DNA of 64,000 nucleotides. Origin: JAKACA01 sp052143575 (lineage in GTDB: Bacteria > Actinomycetota > Acidimicrobiia > Acidimicrobiales > Bog-793). Position 1 is the stretch's first letter; the number at the start of each line of letters is the position of its first letter. The stretch lies in NCBI GenBank assembly GCA_052143575.1, contig JBKQSP010000029.1, forward strand, positions 165,441-229,440. Reading direction: 5' to 3'. The translations under genes were made by a program, and so were the position numbers. Of this stretch, positions 25,678 through 34,797 are shown piece by piece. A model generated the notes under the pieces. That model saw nothing but the letters and a program-made list of their open reading frames with translations, ran no database searches and was not told where the DNA came from.

Positions 25678-25683
25678 ATCGTA
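25678..25683 (-). promoter_or_regulatory. TANNNT box, leaderless promoter candidate
   Basis: TACGAT on the minus strand, 6 nt before the ATG of the DUF2277 gene. Confidence 0.45.
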
Positions 25684-25746
25684 GGCGGGCAACCCCGCAC
25701 CGGCGTGACGTCGCCTTCGTGGAACACGCAGGACTGAACCGCGAGT

Positions 25747-25752
25747 TAGTCT
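25747..25752 (+). promoter_or_regulatory. TANNNT box upstream of the formate dehydrogenase operon
   Basis: TAGTCT ends 8 nt before GTG 25761, the first gene of fdsGBAD; a candidate operon promoter with a minimal or absent leader. Confidence 0.35.
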
Positions 25753-25760
25753 CGGTCCTC

Positions 25761-26246
25761 GTGGCACCGACATCCACGCCCACAGAGCCGTGGTCGGAGG
25801 ATCGAGCCCGAGAGCTTGTCCGCCGGCACGAGCACGTCCGCGGACCCCTGCTACCCGTGCTGCACGCCCTACACGACGCCTTCGGCTGCGTGGACCGTCG
25901 GTCCGTCACCGTCATCGCCGATGTGCTCAACCTCTCCGAGGCCGAGGTGCACGGGGTGCTCAGCTTCTACGCCGACTTGCGGAGCGAGCCGGTGGGTTCC
26001 TCCGTCGTGAAGGTGTGCCGGGCCGAAGCCTGCCAGGCGATGGGCGCCGAGGCGCTCGTCAGGCACGCAACCGAGCGGCTCGGCATCGCCCTCGGCGAAA
26101 CGACGAGCGATGGCGGAGTCACCCTTGAGCAGGTGTTCTGCCTGGGCAACTGCGCCCTGTCGCCCTCCGTGATGGTCGATGACGAGGTCTTCGGCCGCGT
26201 CGACGCCGATCGGTTCGACCAGCTCGTCAGCGGTCCGGCGTCGTGA
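25761..26246 (+). CDS. fdsG: NAD-dependent formate dehydrogenase gamma subunit (NuoE-like)
   Basis: 161 residues starting at GTG. A thioredoxin-like [2Fe-2S] subunit homologous to NuoE. Ligands are C86 and C91 (VCRAEACQ) plus C127 and C131 (FCLGNCA). The N-terminal helical bundle has LPVLHALHDAFGCVDR. It passes electrons within the diaphorase module of a soluble formate dehydrogenase. It overlaps the beta-subunit gene by 4 bp (GTGA). A longer in-frame start at 25719 exists but lacks family similarity. Confidence 0.93.
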   Translation: MAPTSTPTEPWSEDRARELVRRHEHVRGPLLPVLHALHDAFGCVDRRSVTVIADVLNLSEAEVHGVLSFYADLRSEPVGSSVVKVCRAEACQAMGAEALVRHATERLGIALGETTSDGGVTLEQVFCLGNCALSPSVMVDDEVFGRVDADRFDQLVSGPAS

Positions 26247-27859
26247 CGACGCTGTACGTCTCGCGAGACACCGGGGCACTCTCCGTCGGTGCCGAGGCCG
26301 TCGCCGAGGAACTGGAGCGGCAGGCAGCGGGGCGCCGCCCGACCGGCAAGCGCGACAGCAACCACGCCGCAGACCTCCGCATCGTGCGGCCCGGCTCGCG
26401 GGGGCTGTTCTGGCTGGAGCCACTCGTGGAGCTCGAGACGACGTCGGGCCGCCTTGCCTTCGGCCCCGTGACGCCGGGTGACGTGCCGGCCCTCCTCGAG
26501 AGCATCCTGGCGGGCGAGCCCGCCACGGGGCCCCGCTACCTCGGGCCGACCGAGGAGATCCCCTACCTCGCCCGGCAGGAGCGGATCACCTTCGCACGCG
26601 TCGGCATCACGGATCCGCTGTCGCCCGCCGACTACGAAGCTCACGGCGGCCTGCAAGGCCTGCGGCGAGCTCGCAGCATGCAACCTGCCGAGATCGTCGC
26701 CGAGGTCGCCGAGGCGGGCCTGCGCGGCAGAGGCGGGGCGGGCTTCCCGACCGGCATCAAGTGGCAGACCGTCCTCGAGACGCCGGCTGACCTCAAGTTC
26801 ATCTGCTGCAACGCCGACGAGGGTGATTCCGGGACGTATGCGGACCGCATGCTGATGGAGGGCGACCCCTTCCTGCTGATCGAGGGGATGGCGATCGCCG
26901 CCCGGGCAGTGGGGGCTTCGGAGGGCTACGTGTACATCCGCTCCGAGTACCCCGCCGCCGTCGCCACGATGCGCCAGGCAATCGGCCTCGCCGGCGAGCA
27001 GGGCTGGATCGGTGCCGCGAGCGGTTTCGAGATCGAGGTCCGGGTGGGGGCGGGCGCCTACATCTGCGGCGAGGAGACCTCGATGCTCGAGAGCCTGGAG
27101 GGCAATCGCGGCGTCGCCCGTGCCAAGCCGCCCGTGCCGGCCATCGAAGGCCTCTTCGGGTGCCCCACCGTCGTGAACAACGTGTTGTCGCTCGCTGCCG
27201 TCCCGTCCGTGCTGGCGGAGGGTGCCGCCGCATACGAGCGCCACGGTGTGGGCCGATCGCGCGGTACCCAGGTCTTCCAGCTCGGCGGCAACATCCGTCG
27301 CGGCGGCATCGTGGAGCTGCCCTTCGGCGTCAGCTTGCGGGAGCTGATCGAGGATTTCGGGGACGGCACGGCGAGCGGTCGCCCCGTGCGCGCCGTACAG
27401 GTGGGCGGGCCGCTCGGTGCCTACCTGCCGGAGGATCAGCTCGACCTGCCGAGCGACTACGAGGCCCTTGCCGCTGCCGGCGCCATGCTCGGCCACGGCG
27501 GCATCGTCGTCTTCGACGACACGGTCGACATGGCACGACAGGCCCGATTTGCCATGGAGTTCTGCGCGGCGGAGTCCTGCGGCAAGTGCACGCCCTGCCG
27601 GGTCGGCTCCGTGCGCGGCGTCGAGGTCATCGACCGGATCGTCGCCGGCGAGGACCGCGATGCGAACCTGCAGCTGCTGGACGATCTGTGCGAGCTCATG
27701 GTTGACGGTTCGCTCTGCGCCATGGGAGGCCTGACGCCGCAGCCGGTACGGAGCGCCCTGCGTTGGTTCGCCGAGGACTTCGCTACCGGTGACGGACGGA
27801 GCGCGCCGGCGCCAAGGGCGACAAGTGGGACAATGACGAGTGAGGGAGCTAAGTCATGA
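26243..27859 (+). CDS. fdsB: NAD-dependent formate dehydrogenase beta subunit (NuoF-like diaphorase)
   Basis: 538 residues. An N-terminal thioredoxin-like stretch of about 110 residues precedes the NuoF domain: GLRGRGGAGFPTGIKW and CNADEGDSGTYADR bind NADH and FMN, GAGAYICGEETSMLESLEG follows, and the [4Fe-4S] site is ESCGKCTPCRVG plus a later Cys in DGSLCAMGG. It reduces NAD+ with electrons from the alpha subunit. The GTG start overlaps fdsG; the stop overlaps fdsA (ATGA). Confidence 0.95.
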   Translation: MTTLYVSRDTGALSVGAEAVAEELERQAAGRRPTGKRDSNHAADLRIVRPGSRGLFWLEPLVELETTSGRLAFGPVTPGDVPALLESILAGEPATGPRYLGPTEEIPYLARQERITFARVGITDPLSPADYEAHGGLQGLRRARSMQPAEIVAEVAEAGLRGRGGAGFPTGIKWQTVLETPADLKFICCNADEGDSGTYADRMLMEGDPFLLIEGMAIAARAVGASEGYVYIRSEYPAAVATMRQAIGLAGEQGWIGAASGFEIEVRVGAGAYICGEETSMLESLEGNRGVARAKPPVPAIEGLFGCPTVVNNVLSLAAVPSVLAEGAAAYERHGVGRSRGTQVFQLGGNIRRGGIVELPFGVSLRELIEDFGDGTASGRPVRAVQVGGPLGAYLPEDQLDLPSDYEALAAAGAMLGHGGIVVFDDTVDMARQARFAMEFCAAESCGKCTPCRVGSVRGVEVIDRIVAGEDRDANLQLLDDLCELMVDGSLCAMGGLTPQPVRSALRWFAEDFATGDGRSAPAPRATSGTMTSEGAKS

Positions 27860-30780
27860 CCCTGTTGAGAGAACACGATCTCGGCACGCCGGAACCGGCG
27901 CCGGCCACCGATGCGGTGCCGGCCCCACCCGTCGTCACGCTGGTGGTGGACGGGCACCCCGTCACCGTTCCCGCCGACACCTCGGTCATGCGGGCCGCCG
28001 CCCTCGCCGGCATCGACGTGCCGAAGCTGTGCGCCACGGACTCGCTGCGCGCCTTCGGCTCCTGCCGCCTCTGCCTCGTCGAGATCGAGGGACGCAAGGG
28101 GACGCCCGCCTCCTGCACGACGCCGGTGGCAGAGGGGATGCGAGTTGCCACGCAGACCCCGAGGCTCGAGCGCCTGCGCCGCGGCGTCATGGAGCTGTAC
28201 ATCTCCGACCACCCGCTCGACTGCCTCACCTGTGCCGCCAACGGGGACTGTGAGCTGCAGGACATGGCGGGCGTTGTCGGCCTGCGCGACGTTCGCTACG
28301 GCTACGCCGGAGACAACCACCTCGGGGCCGACAAGGACGAATCGAACCCCTACTTCACCTTCGACCCTTCCAAGTGCATCGTCTGCTCGCGCTGCGTGCG
28401 CGCCTGCGACGAGGTGCAGGGGACGCTGGCGCTGACGATCGAGGGGAGGGGCTTCTTCTCGAAGGTGACACCGGGCCCGGCGGGCAGCTTCCTCGACTCC
28501 GAATGCGTCTCGTGCGGTGCCTGTGTGCAGGTGTGCCCGACCTCGACGCTGGAGGAGAAGTCGGTCATCAGCCTCGGCGTGCCTCGTCGCACCGTGCTGA
28601 CGACGTGCGCCTACTGCGGCGTCGGCTGCACCTTCAAGGCGGAGCTGCGGGGCGACGAGGTCGTGCGCATGGTGCCGTACAAGGGCGGTGGTGCCAACAG
28701 CGGGCACTCGTGCGTGAAGGGCCGCTTCGCCTGGGGCTATGCCACCCACGCCGACCGCGTCCTGTCCCCGATGGTGCGTGAGGCGATCACGGATCCCTGG
28801 CGCGAGGTGGGCTGGGAGGAGGCACTCTCCTACGCGGCCGAGCGGTTGATGGCCATCCAGGCCGAGCACGGGCGGGACTCGATCGGCGGCATCACGTCCT
28901 CGCGCTGCACGAACGAAGAGGTCTACGTCGTGCAGAAGATGGTGCGGGCCGCCTTCGGCAACAACAACGTCGACACGTGTGCCCGCGTGTGCCATTCGCC
29001 GACCGGATTCGGGCTGAAGCAGACGTTCGGTACCTCGGCGGGCACGCAGGACTTCAGCTCGGTCGACGAGGCCGACGTCATCGTCGTGATCGGTGCCAAC
29101 CCGACCGACGGTCACCCGGTTTTCGCCTCCCGGATGAAGCAGCGCCTGCGCGCCGGCGCACGGCTCATCGTCGTCGACCCGAGACGCATCGACCTCGTGC
29201 GCACGCCCCACGTCGAGGCGGCTCATCACCTGCAGCTGCTGCCCGGAACGAACGTCGCCATCTTGAACGCGATGGCTCACGTCATCGTCACCGAAGGGCT
29301 AGTCGACACCGACTTCGTGGCCGCACGCTGCGACCCGGATGACTTTGCGATCTGGTCCGCCTTCATCGCCGGCGTAGAGAACAGCCCGGAGGCGACGGCC
29401 GCCATCACCGGTGTGCCGGCAGCCGAGCTGCGCGCTGCCGCCCGCCTCTACGCCACGGCTCGCAACGGTGCCATCTACTACGGCCTCGGCGTCACCGAGC
29501 ACAGCCAGGGCTCCACGACCGTCATGGCCATGGCCAACCTGGCGATGGCGACGGGCAACATCGGCCGCAACGGCGTCGGCGTCAACCCGTTGCGGGGGCA
29601 GAACAACGTGCAGGGCTCCTGCGACATGGGCTCCTTCCCCCACGAGCTGCCTGGCTACCGCCACGTCTCCGACGACGTCGTGCGCGCCAGCTTCGAAACG
29701 CACTGGGGTCGCTCCATCGTGAACGAGCCCGGGATGCGCATCCCGAACATGTTCGACGCCGCCTTGGCGGGCGAGTTCCGAGCTCTCTTCGTGCAGGGCG
29801 AGGACATCGCTCAATCCGACCCGAACACCACGCACGTGAAAGCGGCCCTCGCCGCCCTCGACCTCGTCATCGTGCAGGACCTCTTCCTCAACGAGACGGC
29901 CGCCTTCGCCCACGTGTTCTTCCCGGGGACGTCGTTCCTCGAGAAGGACGGGACGTTCACGAACGCCGAGCGGCGCATCAACCGCGTGCGACCCGTGATG
30001 GCGTCACGCTGTGGCAAGCAGGAGTGGGAGGTCGCCTGCGAGCTCGCCACGCGCCTCGGCTACCCGATGTCGTACCCGAGCAGCTCGGCGATCATGGACG
30101 AGATCGCCTCGCTGACGCCGACCTTTGCGGGCGTGTCGTTCTCGTTGCTGGACTCGGTGGGGAGCGTGCAGTGGCCGTGCAACGAGGCGGCGCCGCTCGG
30201 GACGCCGGTCATGCACGTTGGCTCGTTCGTGCGCGGCAGCGGGCGCTTCGTAGAAACCCCCTTCATCCCCACCGACGAGCGTACGAGCCGGCGCTTTCCC
30301 CTCATCCTCACGACGGGCCGCATCCTCACGCAGTACAACGTGGGAGCGCAGACCCGCCGCACCGCCAACGTCGTCTGGCACCCGGAGGACGTGCTCGACA
30401 TCCACCCCTTCGACGCCTCGGAGCGGGGAGTCGTCGACGGGGGGCTCGTCGAGCTGTCGAGCCGGATCGGCTCGACCGCGCTGCGAGCACGCTTCTCCGA
30501 GCGGGTGCCGGTCGGCGTCGTCTACACGACGTTCCACCACCCGGTCAGCGGCGCCAACGTCGTGACGACCGAGCACTCGGACTGGGCGACGAATTGCCCG
30601 GAGTACAAGGTGACGGCCGTGCAGGTGAGGGCGAAGGTGGCGGTCCGAGCCGAGACCGTCTCGAATGGTCGCCGAGGAGACCGGCTCGCCGGCAACGGTG
30701 CTGCCCACAACGGTCACGGCAACGGGGTGGGTCAGGTCGGGCGCGAAGCGTCTCCCGTGGCGCCCCCGGCCGCCTCCTGA
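27856..30780 (+). CDS. fdsA: NAD-dependent formate dehydrogenase alpha subunit, molybdenum
   Basis: 974 residues. In order: an N-terminal [2Fe-2S] ferredoxin-like domain (FGSCRLCLVEIEG), a His-Cys3 cluster site (DHPLDCLTCAANGDCELQ), two [4Fe-4S] sites (CIVCSRCVRACDE, CVSCGACVQVCPT), the molybdopterin-oxidoreductase [4Fe-4S] motif (CAYCGVGCTF), and the bis-MGD domain. C379 in CARVCHSPTG is the Mo ligand, so this is the Cys and not the selenocysteine form. It oxidises formate to CO2 and can work in reverse. The last 40 residues are a low-complexity Gly/Asn/His tail. Confidence 0.96.
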   Translation: MTLLREHDLGTPEPAPATDAVPAPPVVTLVVDGHPVTVPADTSVMRAAALAGIDVPKLCATDSLRAFGSCRLCLVEIEGRKGTPASCTTPVAEGMRVATQTPRLERLRRGVMELYISDHPLDCLTCAANGDCELQDMAGVVGLRDVRYGYAGDNHLGADKDESNPYFTFDPSKCIVCSRCVRACDEVQGTLALTIEGRGFFSKVTPGPAGSFLDSECVSCGACVQVCPTSTLEEKSVISLGVPRRTVLTTCAYCGVGCTFKAELRGDEVVRMVPYKGGGANSGHSCVKGRFAWGYATHADRVLSPMVREAITDPWREVGWEEALSYAAERLMAIQAEHGRDSIGGITSSRCTNEEVYVVQKMVRAAFGNNNVDTCARVCHSPTGFGLKQTFGTSAGTQDFSSVDEADVIVVIGANPTDGHPVFASRMKQRLRAGARLIVVDPRRIDLVRTPHVEAAHHLQLLPGTNVAILNAMAHVIVTEGLVDTDFVAARCDPDDFAIWSAFIAGVENSPEATAAITGVPAAELRAAARLYATARNGAIYYGLGVTEHSQGSTTVMAMANLAMATGNIGRNGVGVNPLRGQNNVQGSCDMGSFPHELPGYRHVSDDVVRASFETHWGRSIVNEPGMRIPNMFDAALAGEFRALFVQGEDIAQSDPNTTHVKAALAALDLVIVQDLFLNETAAFAHVFFPGTSFLEKDGTFTNAERRINRVRPVMASRCGKQEWEVACELATRLGYPMSYPSSSAIMDEIASLTPTFAGVSFSLLDSVGSVQWPCNEAAPLGTPVMHVGSFVRGSGRFVETPFIPTDERTSRRFPLILTTGRILTQYNVGAQTRRTANVVWHPEDVLDIHPFDASERGVVDGGLVELSSRIGSTALRARFSERVPVGVVYTTFHHPVSGANVVTTEHSDWATNCPEYKVTAVQVRAKVAVRAETVSNGRRGDRLAGNGAAHNGHGNGVGQVGREASPVAPPAAS

Positions 30781-30795
30781 TCCCCGGCACGCACC

Positions 30796-31071
30796 GTGGC
30801 CTCGCCGTCGTCGCTCCCGGAGCCGCCGCACGTCGCCGCGGGCGAGGCGCGCTCGATGGTGCCCGACCTCATCCGGATGGCCAACCAGATCGCCGCCAAC
30901 TTCGCCCACCACCCGGCCGAGCAGGCCGCCGGTGAGGTGGCAAACCACCTGCAGTCGTTTTGGACCATGACGATGCGAGGCGAGCTGGAAGCCTGGGTGG
31001 ACGAGGGGGGAGAGGAGCTCCATCCGCTCGCTCTGGAGGCGGTCGGGCGGTTGCGCCGGCCCACGGACTGA
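30796..31071 (+). CDS. fdsD: Formate dehydrogenase delta subunit
   Basis: 91 residues starting at GTG. The block LIRMANQIAANFAHHPAEQA followed by VANHLQSFWTMTMRGEL is the FdsD signature. This small subunit is associated with maturation or stability of the molybdenum formate dehydrogenase. It follows fdsA by 15 bp. The sulfurtransferase/chaperone gene (fdsC/fdhD) normally needed is not next to it. Confidence 0.9.
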   Translation: MASPSSLPEPPHVAAGEARSMVPDLIRMANQIAANFAHHPAEQAAGEVANHLQSFWTMTMRGELEAWVDEGGEELHPLALEAVGRLRRPTD

Positions 31072-31092
31072 GCCCCTGCAATTGGAGCGTTC

Positions 31093-31941
31093 CTGCACAC
31101 ATCTCTGACGCCAGGTGTTCTCCTCGTCGTTCTCGGCGCCGGCGTGCTGCACGCCGCTTGGAACGCCACGGCGAAGTCGATCGAGGATCGGCTCTTCGCG
31201 TTCGCCCTCATCGGGGTGGCCGCAACGGTGGGGGGCGGACTCGGCCTCATCGTCACGGGTATGCCGGCGCGGGCCGCCCTTGGCTATGTCTTGTTGTCGA
31301 CGTGCTTCCACATCATCTACGAGTACGGGCTCATCAACTCGTACCGGCTCGGCGCTTTCAACCAGACCTACCCGATCGCCCGCGGGACGTCGCCTCTCGT
31401 CGTGGCCGTGGGGGCGTTGTTCCTTGCCAATGAGCACCTGAGCGCCTCGGCATGGAGCGGGATCGCCGTGTTGGCGGTGGGTTTGATGAGCTTGGCGTTC
31501 TCCGCCGGCTCGCTCAGCCGGGCGGAGCTCCCGGCGGTGGGAGCCGCCCTCGGCACGGGGTTGGCGATCGCCGCCTACACGCTCGTGGACGGGCTCGGAG
31601 TGCGCAAGGCGCATGATCCGTACGCCTACGCGGCCCTGCTGTTCCTCCTGCAGGGTCCCGTCTATCCGGTCGTCTTCCTGGCGCGGCGCCGGCCCGTGCC
31701 GTGGGGGCAGCTCCGCAACGTCAGCCGCGGACTCGCGGCTGGCTTTGTGTCGGTGTTGGCCTACTCGCTCGTCCTGTGGGCGCAGACGCGGGCGCCGCTT
31801 GCCGAGGTGGCAGCCCTTCGCGAGACGAGCGTCATCGCGGCCGCCATCATCGGCGCTGTCTTCCTGCGGGAGCAATTCGGGCTGCGCCGACTGGCGGCCG
31901 CCGTCCTCGTGGCGGTGGGTATCGCCCTCATCGCCGTGTGA
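31093..31941 (+). CDS. EamA/DMT-family transporter, probably with CTG start
   Basis: About 282 residues, ten predicted membrane helices in two EamA repeats (first repeat LHAAWNATAKSIEDRLFAF; second near LGTGLAIAAYTLVDGLGVRK). The first ATG/GTG/TTG codon in frame is GTG 31144, which would cut off most of the first helix (GVLLVVLGAGVLHAAW). The frame is open back to the fdsD stop, and CTG 31093 has GGAG 5 nt upstream, so I place the start there. It exports an unknown small metabolite. Confidence 0.8.
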   Translation: MHTSLTPGVLLVVLGAGVLHAAWNATAKSIEDRLFAFALIGVAATVGGGLGLIVTGMPARAALGYVLLSTCFHIIYEYGLINSYRLGAFNQTYPIARGTSPLVVAVGALFLANEHLSASAWSGIAVLAVGLMSLAFSAGSLSRAELPAVGAALGTGLAIAAYTLVDGLGVRKAHDPYAYAALLFLLQGPVYPVVFLARRRPVPWGQLRNVSRGLAAGFVSVLAYSLVLWAQTRAPLAEVAALRETSVIAAAIIGAVFLREQFGLRRLAAAVLVAVGIALIAV

Positions 31942-32000
31942 GATTGCCTGGACGCGCCTCGTCGGCGTGGGAGACACTTCGCTGAGGGGACGGGAAGCTC

Positions 32001-33092
32001 ATGGACACGAGGCGACTTCGCGAAGTGGGACTGTGCTTCCTCAAGCTGGGCACGATCGCCTTCGGCGGCCCGGCCGCCCACCTGTCCCTCATGCGCTCAG
32101 AGCTCGTGAACCGTCGAGCGTGGTTGGACGAGCAGGAGTTTCTCGATCTCGTGGGCGGGGCCAGCTTGCTTCCCGGGCCTACCTCGACAGAGGTGGCCAT
32201 CATGCTCGCCAAGCGGCGGGCGGGCTGGCCCGGGCTCGTCGTCGGAGGCCTCGCCTTCATCGTGCCTGCCATGGCGATGGTGCTCGCCCTCTCCTGGGCC
32301 TATGTCCGCTACGGGTCCACCGGCCCGGGCGCCCGCATCGTCGAAGCGGTCCTCCCGGCCATCATTGCCATCATCGCGGACGCCATCATCGGCCTTGCCC
32401 GCCAGGCGCTCAACTCGTGGCTGAAGGCGGCCATCGCGGCGGCGGCCCTCGCCGCCTACGTGCTCGGTGGCAATCCGCTCCTCGTCCTCGTGGGCGGCCT
32501 GCTCGTATCCGTCGCAGCCGGCGAGGTGGCGGCACGACGGGACCGTTCCGCCCTGCAGATGGCGGCGTCGCCGGCCTTGTGGGCGATCTTCCTCGAGTTC
32601 TTGAAGCTCGGAGCCGTCGTCTTCGGGTCGGGTTACGTGCTGTTCGCCTACCTGCGGTCAGACCTCGTCCGATCGCATCACTGGCTCACGCTGCACCAGT
32701 TGCTGGCGACGGCAGCGATCGGCCAGCTGACACCCGGACCGGTCTTCACGACGGCGACGTCGATCGGTTACGTGGTCGCCGGCGTTCCCGGCGCCGTGCT
32801 GGCGACCGTCGGGATCTTCCTTCCTTCGTTCCTGCTCGTGGCGGCGGCGCTTCCTGTCATCGCCCGGGTGCGCAAGACGGGTCGGGGTCGCGCAGCCCTC
32901 GACGGGCTGAACGCAGCCGCCCTCGCCCTCATCACCGGCGTGACGGTCGAGGTGGCCCACGGCGCACTCGTCAACTGGTGGACGGCGGTCGAGGCCGTCG
33001 TCGCTTTCGTCGTGCTCGAGAGGTTCCGGCTCAACTCGGGTTGGCTCATCCTTGCCGGTGCCGTCCTCGGGCTCGCCCTGGCGATCCGCTGA
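32001..33092 (+). CDS. chrA: Chromate transporter, ChrA family
   Basis: 363 residues with the duplicated CHR architecture. The first half has FLKLGTIAFGGPAAHLSLM and GGASLLPGPTSTEVA; the second half repeats LKLGAVVFGSGYVLFAYL and AAIGQLTPGPVFTT. About ten membrane helices. ChrA proteins expel chromate, though many chromosomal members have no shown chromate phenotype. GGGACGGGAAG lies just before ATG 32001. It is followed by a tandem repeat and a convergent stomatin gene. Confidence 0.92.
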   Translation: MDTRRLREVGLCFLKLGTIAFGGPAAHLSLMRSELVNRRAWLDEQEFLDLVGGASLLPGPTSTEVAIMLAKRRAGWPGLVVGGLAFIVPAMAMVLALSWAYVRYGSTGPGARIVEAVLPAIIAIIADAIIGLARQALNSWLKAAIAAAALAAYVLGGNPLLVLVGGLLVSVAAGEVAARRDRSALQMAASPALWAIFLEFLKLGAVVFGSGYVLFAYLRSDLVRSHHWLTLHQLLATAAIGQLTPGPVFTTATSIGYVVAGVPGAVLATVGIFLPSFLLVAAALPVIARVRKTGRGRAALDGLNAAALALITGVTVEVAHGALVNWWTAVEAVVAFVVLERFRLNSGWLILAGAVLGLALAIR

Positions 33093-33108
33093 TCACCGTT
33101 CCTCCGGC

Positions 33109-33145
33109 GAGCTCACAGCCGGCCGGGTGAGCTCACAGCCGGCCG
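33109..33145. repeat. Two-copy tandem repeat between chrA and stomatin gene
   Basis: GAGCTCACAGCCGGCCG occurs at 33109-33125 and 33129-33145, a 20-bp period. It fills the gap between two convergent stop codons and ends exactly at the stomatin stop. A local duplication; no hairpin typical of a terminator is formed. Confidence 0.7.
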
Positions 33146-34183
33146 TCAGCGCTTCGGGGTGCCGCCGCTGCCGATGGCGCCGGCTGCGCCTGAGCCACTC
33201 GAGCCCGCAGAGCCGGCGGCGCCGGCGGCGTCGAGCACGCTCTTCAGCATCTGGGAGGCTCCCATCAAGCCAGCCGACTCGTACGGCACGACGATCTTGG
33301 CGTTGTCGCTCTCGACGAGGCGCGAGAGGGTGTCGAGCTGCAGCACGGCCAGCAGCTCCGGCGTCGGGTGTGACTCGAGGATGGCCGAGTAGACCTGGCG
33401 AACGGCCTCTGCCCGCCCTTCGGCTTCCTGTATGAGAGCCGCCTTGCGACCTTCTGCTCGCAGGCGGAGCGCCTCCCTTTCACCTTCGGCCTGGCGGACC
33501 TGCGCCTGCTTCTGGCCTTCCGAGGCGAGGATGGCGGCTTGCTTCTTGCCCTCGGCTTCGTTGATGGCGGCTTGCCGCTCACCCTCGGCCTTCAAGATGA
33601 GGGCCCGCTTTTGCTGCTCGGCTTCCTTCTGCAAGCTCATTGCCTGCAGGACGTTGGTCGGGGGCACGATGTCGACGATCTCGATGCGGTTGATGCGCAC
33701 GCCCCACTTGTCCGTGACGGGCTCCATGTGGCCCTGCAGCTCGGCGTTGATGCGCTCTCGCTCCGTGAGGGCCTCGTCGAGTGTGAGGCCACCGAAGACG
33801 GCACGCAGCGCCGTGCGGGCGAGCTGGAAGATGGCCACCTCGTAGTTGCTCACCGAGAACAGGGCGGCCTTCGGGTCGACGACCTGGCTGAAGATCGTGG
33901 CGGACACGAGGACGCTCACGTTGTCCTTCGTGATGACGTCCTGCTGGTCACCGGTGCGTGGCACTTCTCGGACGTCGACCGTCTGCACCTGGTCGATGAA
34001 GGGAACGAGGAGGGCGACGCCCGGGTTGCGGACGGAATGGTACTGGCCGAGACGCTTCTGCACGCCGACGGTGCCCTGCTGGATGAGCTTGATCGATCGG
34101 TAGAAGGTCGAGAGAACGAGGATGGCGACGACCACGAGGACGACGACCAGGACGATCTCAGTACCCGACGTGGCAAGGATCAT
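33146..34183 (-). CDS. SPFH/stomatin-like (prohibitin homologue) membrane protein
   Basis: 345 residues. One N-terminal membrane helix (9-27), an SPFH/band-7 domain (IKLIQQGTVGVQKRLGQY to IEIVDIVPPTNVLQAM), a long coiled coil built from repeated AEGE/AEGK units (about 205-270), and a Gly/Ala/Ser-rich C-terminus. Such proteins form ring-like oligomers in membrane microdomains. TAAGGAGA precedes ATG 34183. It lies 10 bp downstream of an NfeD gene, the standard stomatin-NfeD partnership. Confidence 0.93.
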   Translation of the reverse strand: MILATSGTEIVLVVVLVVVAILVLSTFYRSIKLIQQGTVGVQKRLGQYHSVRNPGVALLVPFIDQVQTVDVREVPRTGDQQDVITKDNVSVLVSATIFSQVVDPKAALFSVSNYEVAIFQLARTALRAVFGGLTLDEALTERERINAELQGHMEPVTDKWGVRINRIEIVDIVPPTNVLQAMSLQKEAEQQKRALILKAEGERQAAINEAEGKKQAAILASEGQKQAQVRQAEGEREALRLRAEGRKAALIQEAEGRAEAVRQVYSAILESHPTPELLAVLQLDTLSRLVESDNAKIVVPYESAGLMGASQMLKSVLDAAGAAGSAGSSGSGAAGAIGSGGTPKR

Positions 34184-34193
34184 TGCATTCTCC

Positions 34194-34670
34194 TTAGGTG
34201 TCTTCGGGTAGCTCGAGGGGAGCCAGACCGAGGTTTGGCAGATCTTGAACGATGAAGGTCGTGTTCTGGAGCTCGAGGATCATGACGACGGTCCCGGCAG
34301 GGATGCACTTGCCGTCCTGTGAGACAGCCTTCCAGAGCTCACCGTCGAGGCGGATGCGTCCCGGGTGGGCGCCGTCGCCGGTGTCCTCTGCCACGACGGC
34401 CTCCTGACCGACGTGACCGGCGATGCCGGACGTGAGCCGGTACTGGCCGGCCGACATGGCCTTGACGAGGGAGGGGCGCAAGAAAAAGAGGCCGAGCACG
34501 GCGGCTACGACGAAGGCCGGAATCTGGATGAGGACGCCGACCCCGGCAACTGCCAGCACGGCTGCCACGATGGCACCGAGGCCCACGAACAACGCATAGA
34601 AGGCGCGGTGCCCGAACTCGGCGGCAAGGAAGATGGCGGCGATGAGGAACCACCAGAGTGCCTCACCCAT
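34194..34670 (-). CDS. NfeD family membrane protein
   Basis: 158 residues. Three or four hydrophobic helices (ALWWFLIAAIFLAAEF, then VGLGAIVAAVLAVAGVGVLI and PAFVVAAVLGLFFLRP) are followed by a soluble OB-fold domain (GHVGQEAVVAEDTG to GTVVMILELQNTTFIV). This is the short NfeD type without the ClpP-like protease domain, encoded directly upstream of the stomatin gene and presumably acting with it. Confidence 0.9.
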   Translation of the reverse strand: MGEALWWFLIAAIFLAAEFGHRAFYALFVGLGAIVAAVLAVAGVGVLIQIPAFVVAAVLGLFFLRPSLVKAMSAGQYRLTSGIAGHVGQEAVVAEDTGDGAHPGRIRLDGELWKAVSQDGKCIPAGTVVMILELQNTTFIVQDLPNLGLAPLELPEDT

Positions 34671-34797
34671 GGCTACGCCTCATCGTGTGATCCTTCCTCA
34701 CCACGGCTCCTCGGAGCATGACTCCGATGACCGTGCACCGCCGAGGCTATCGGCAAGATGACGATCGCGTGACTCGGAGCGGAGGCCATCGACGCCG

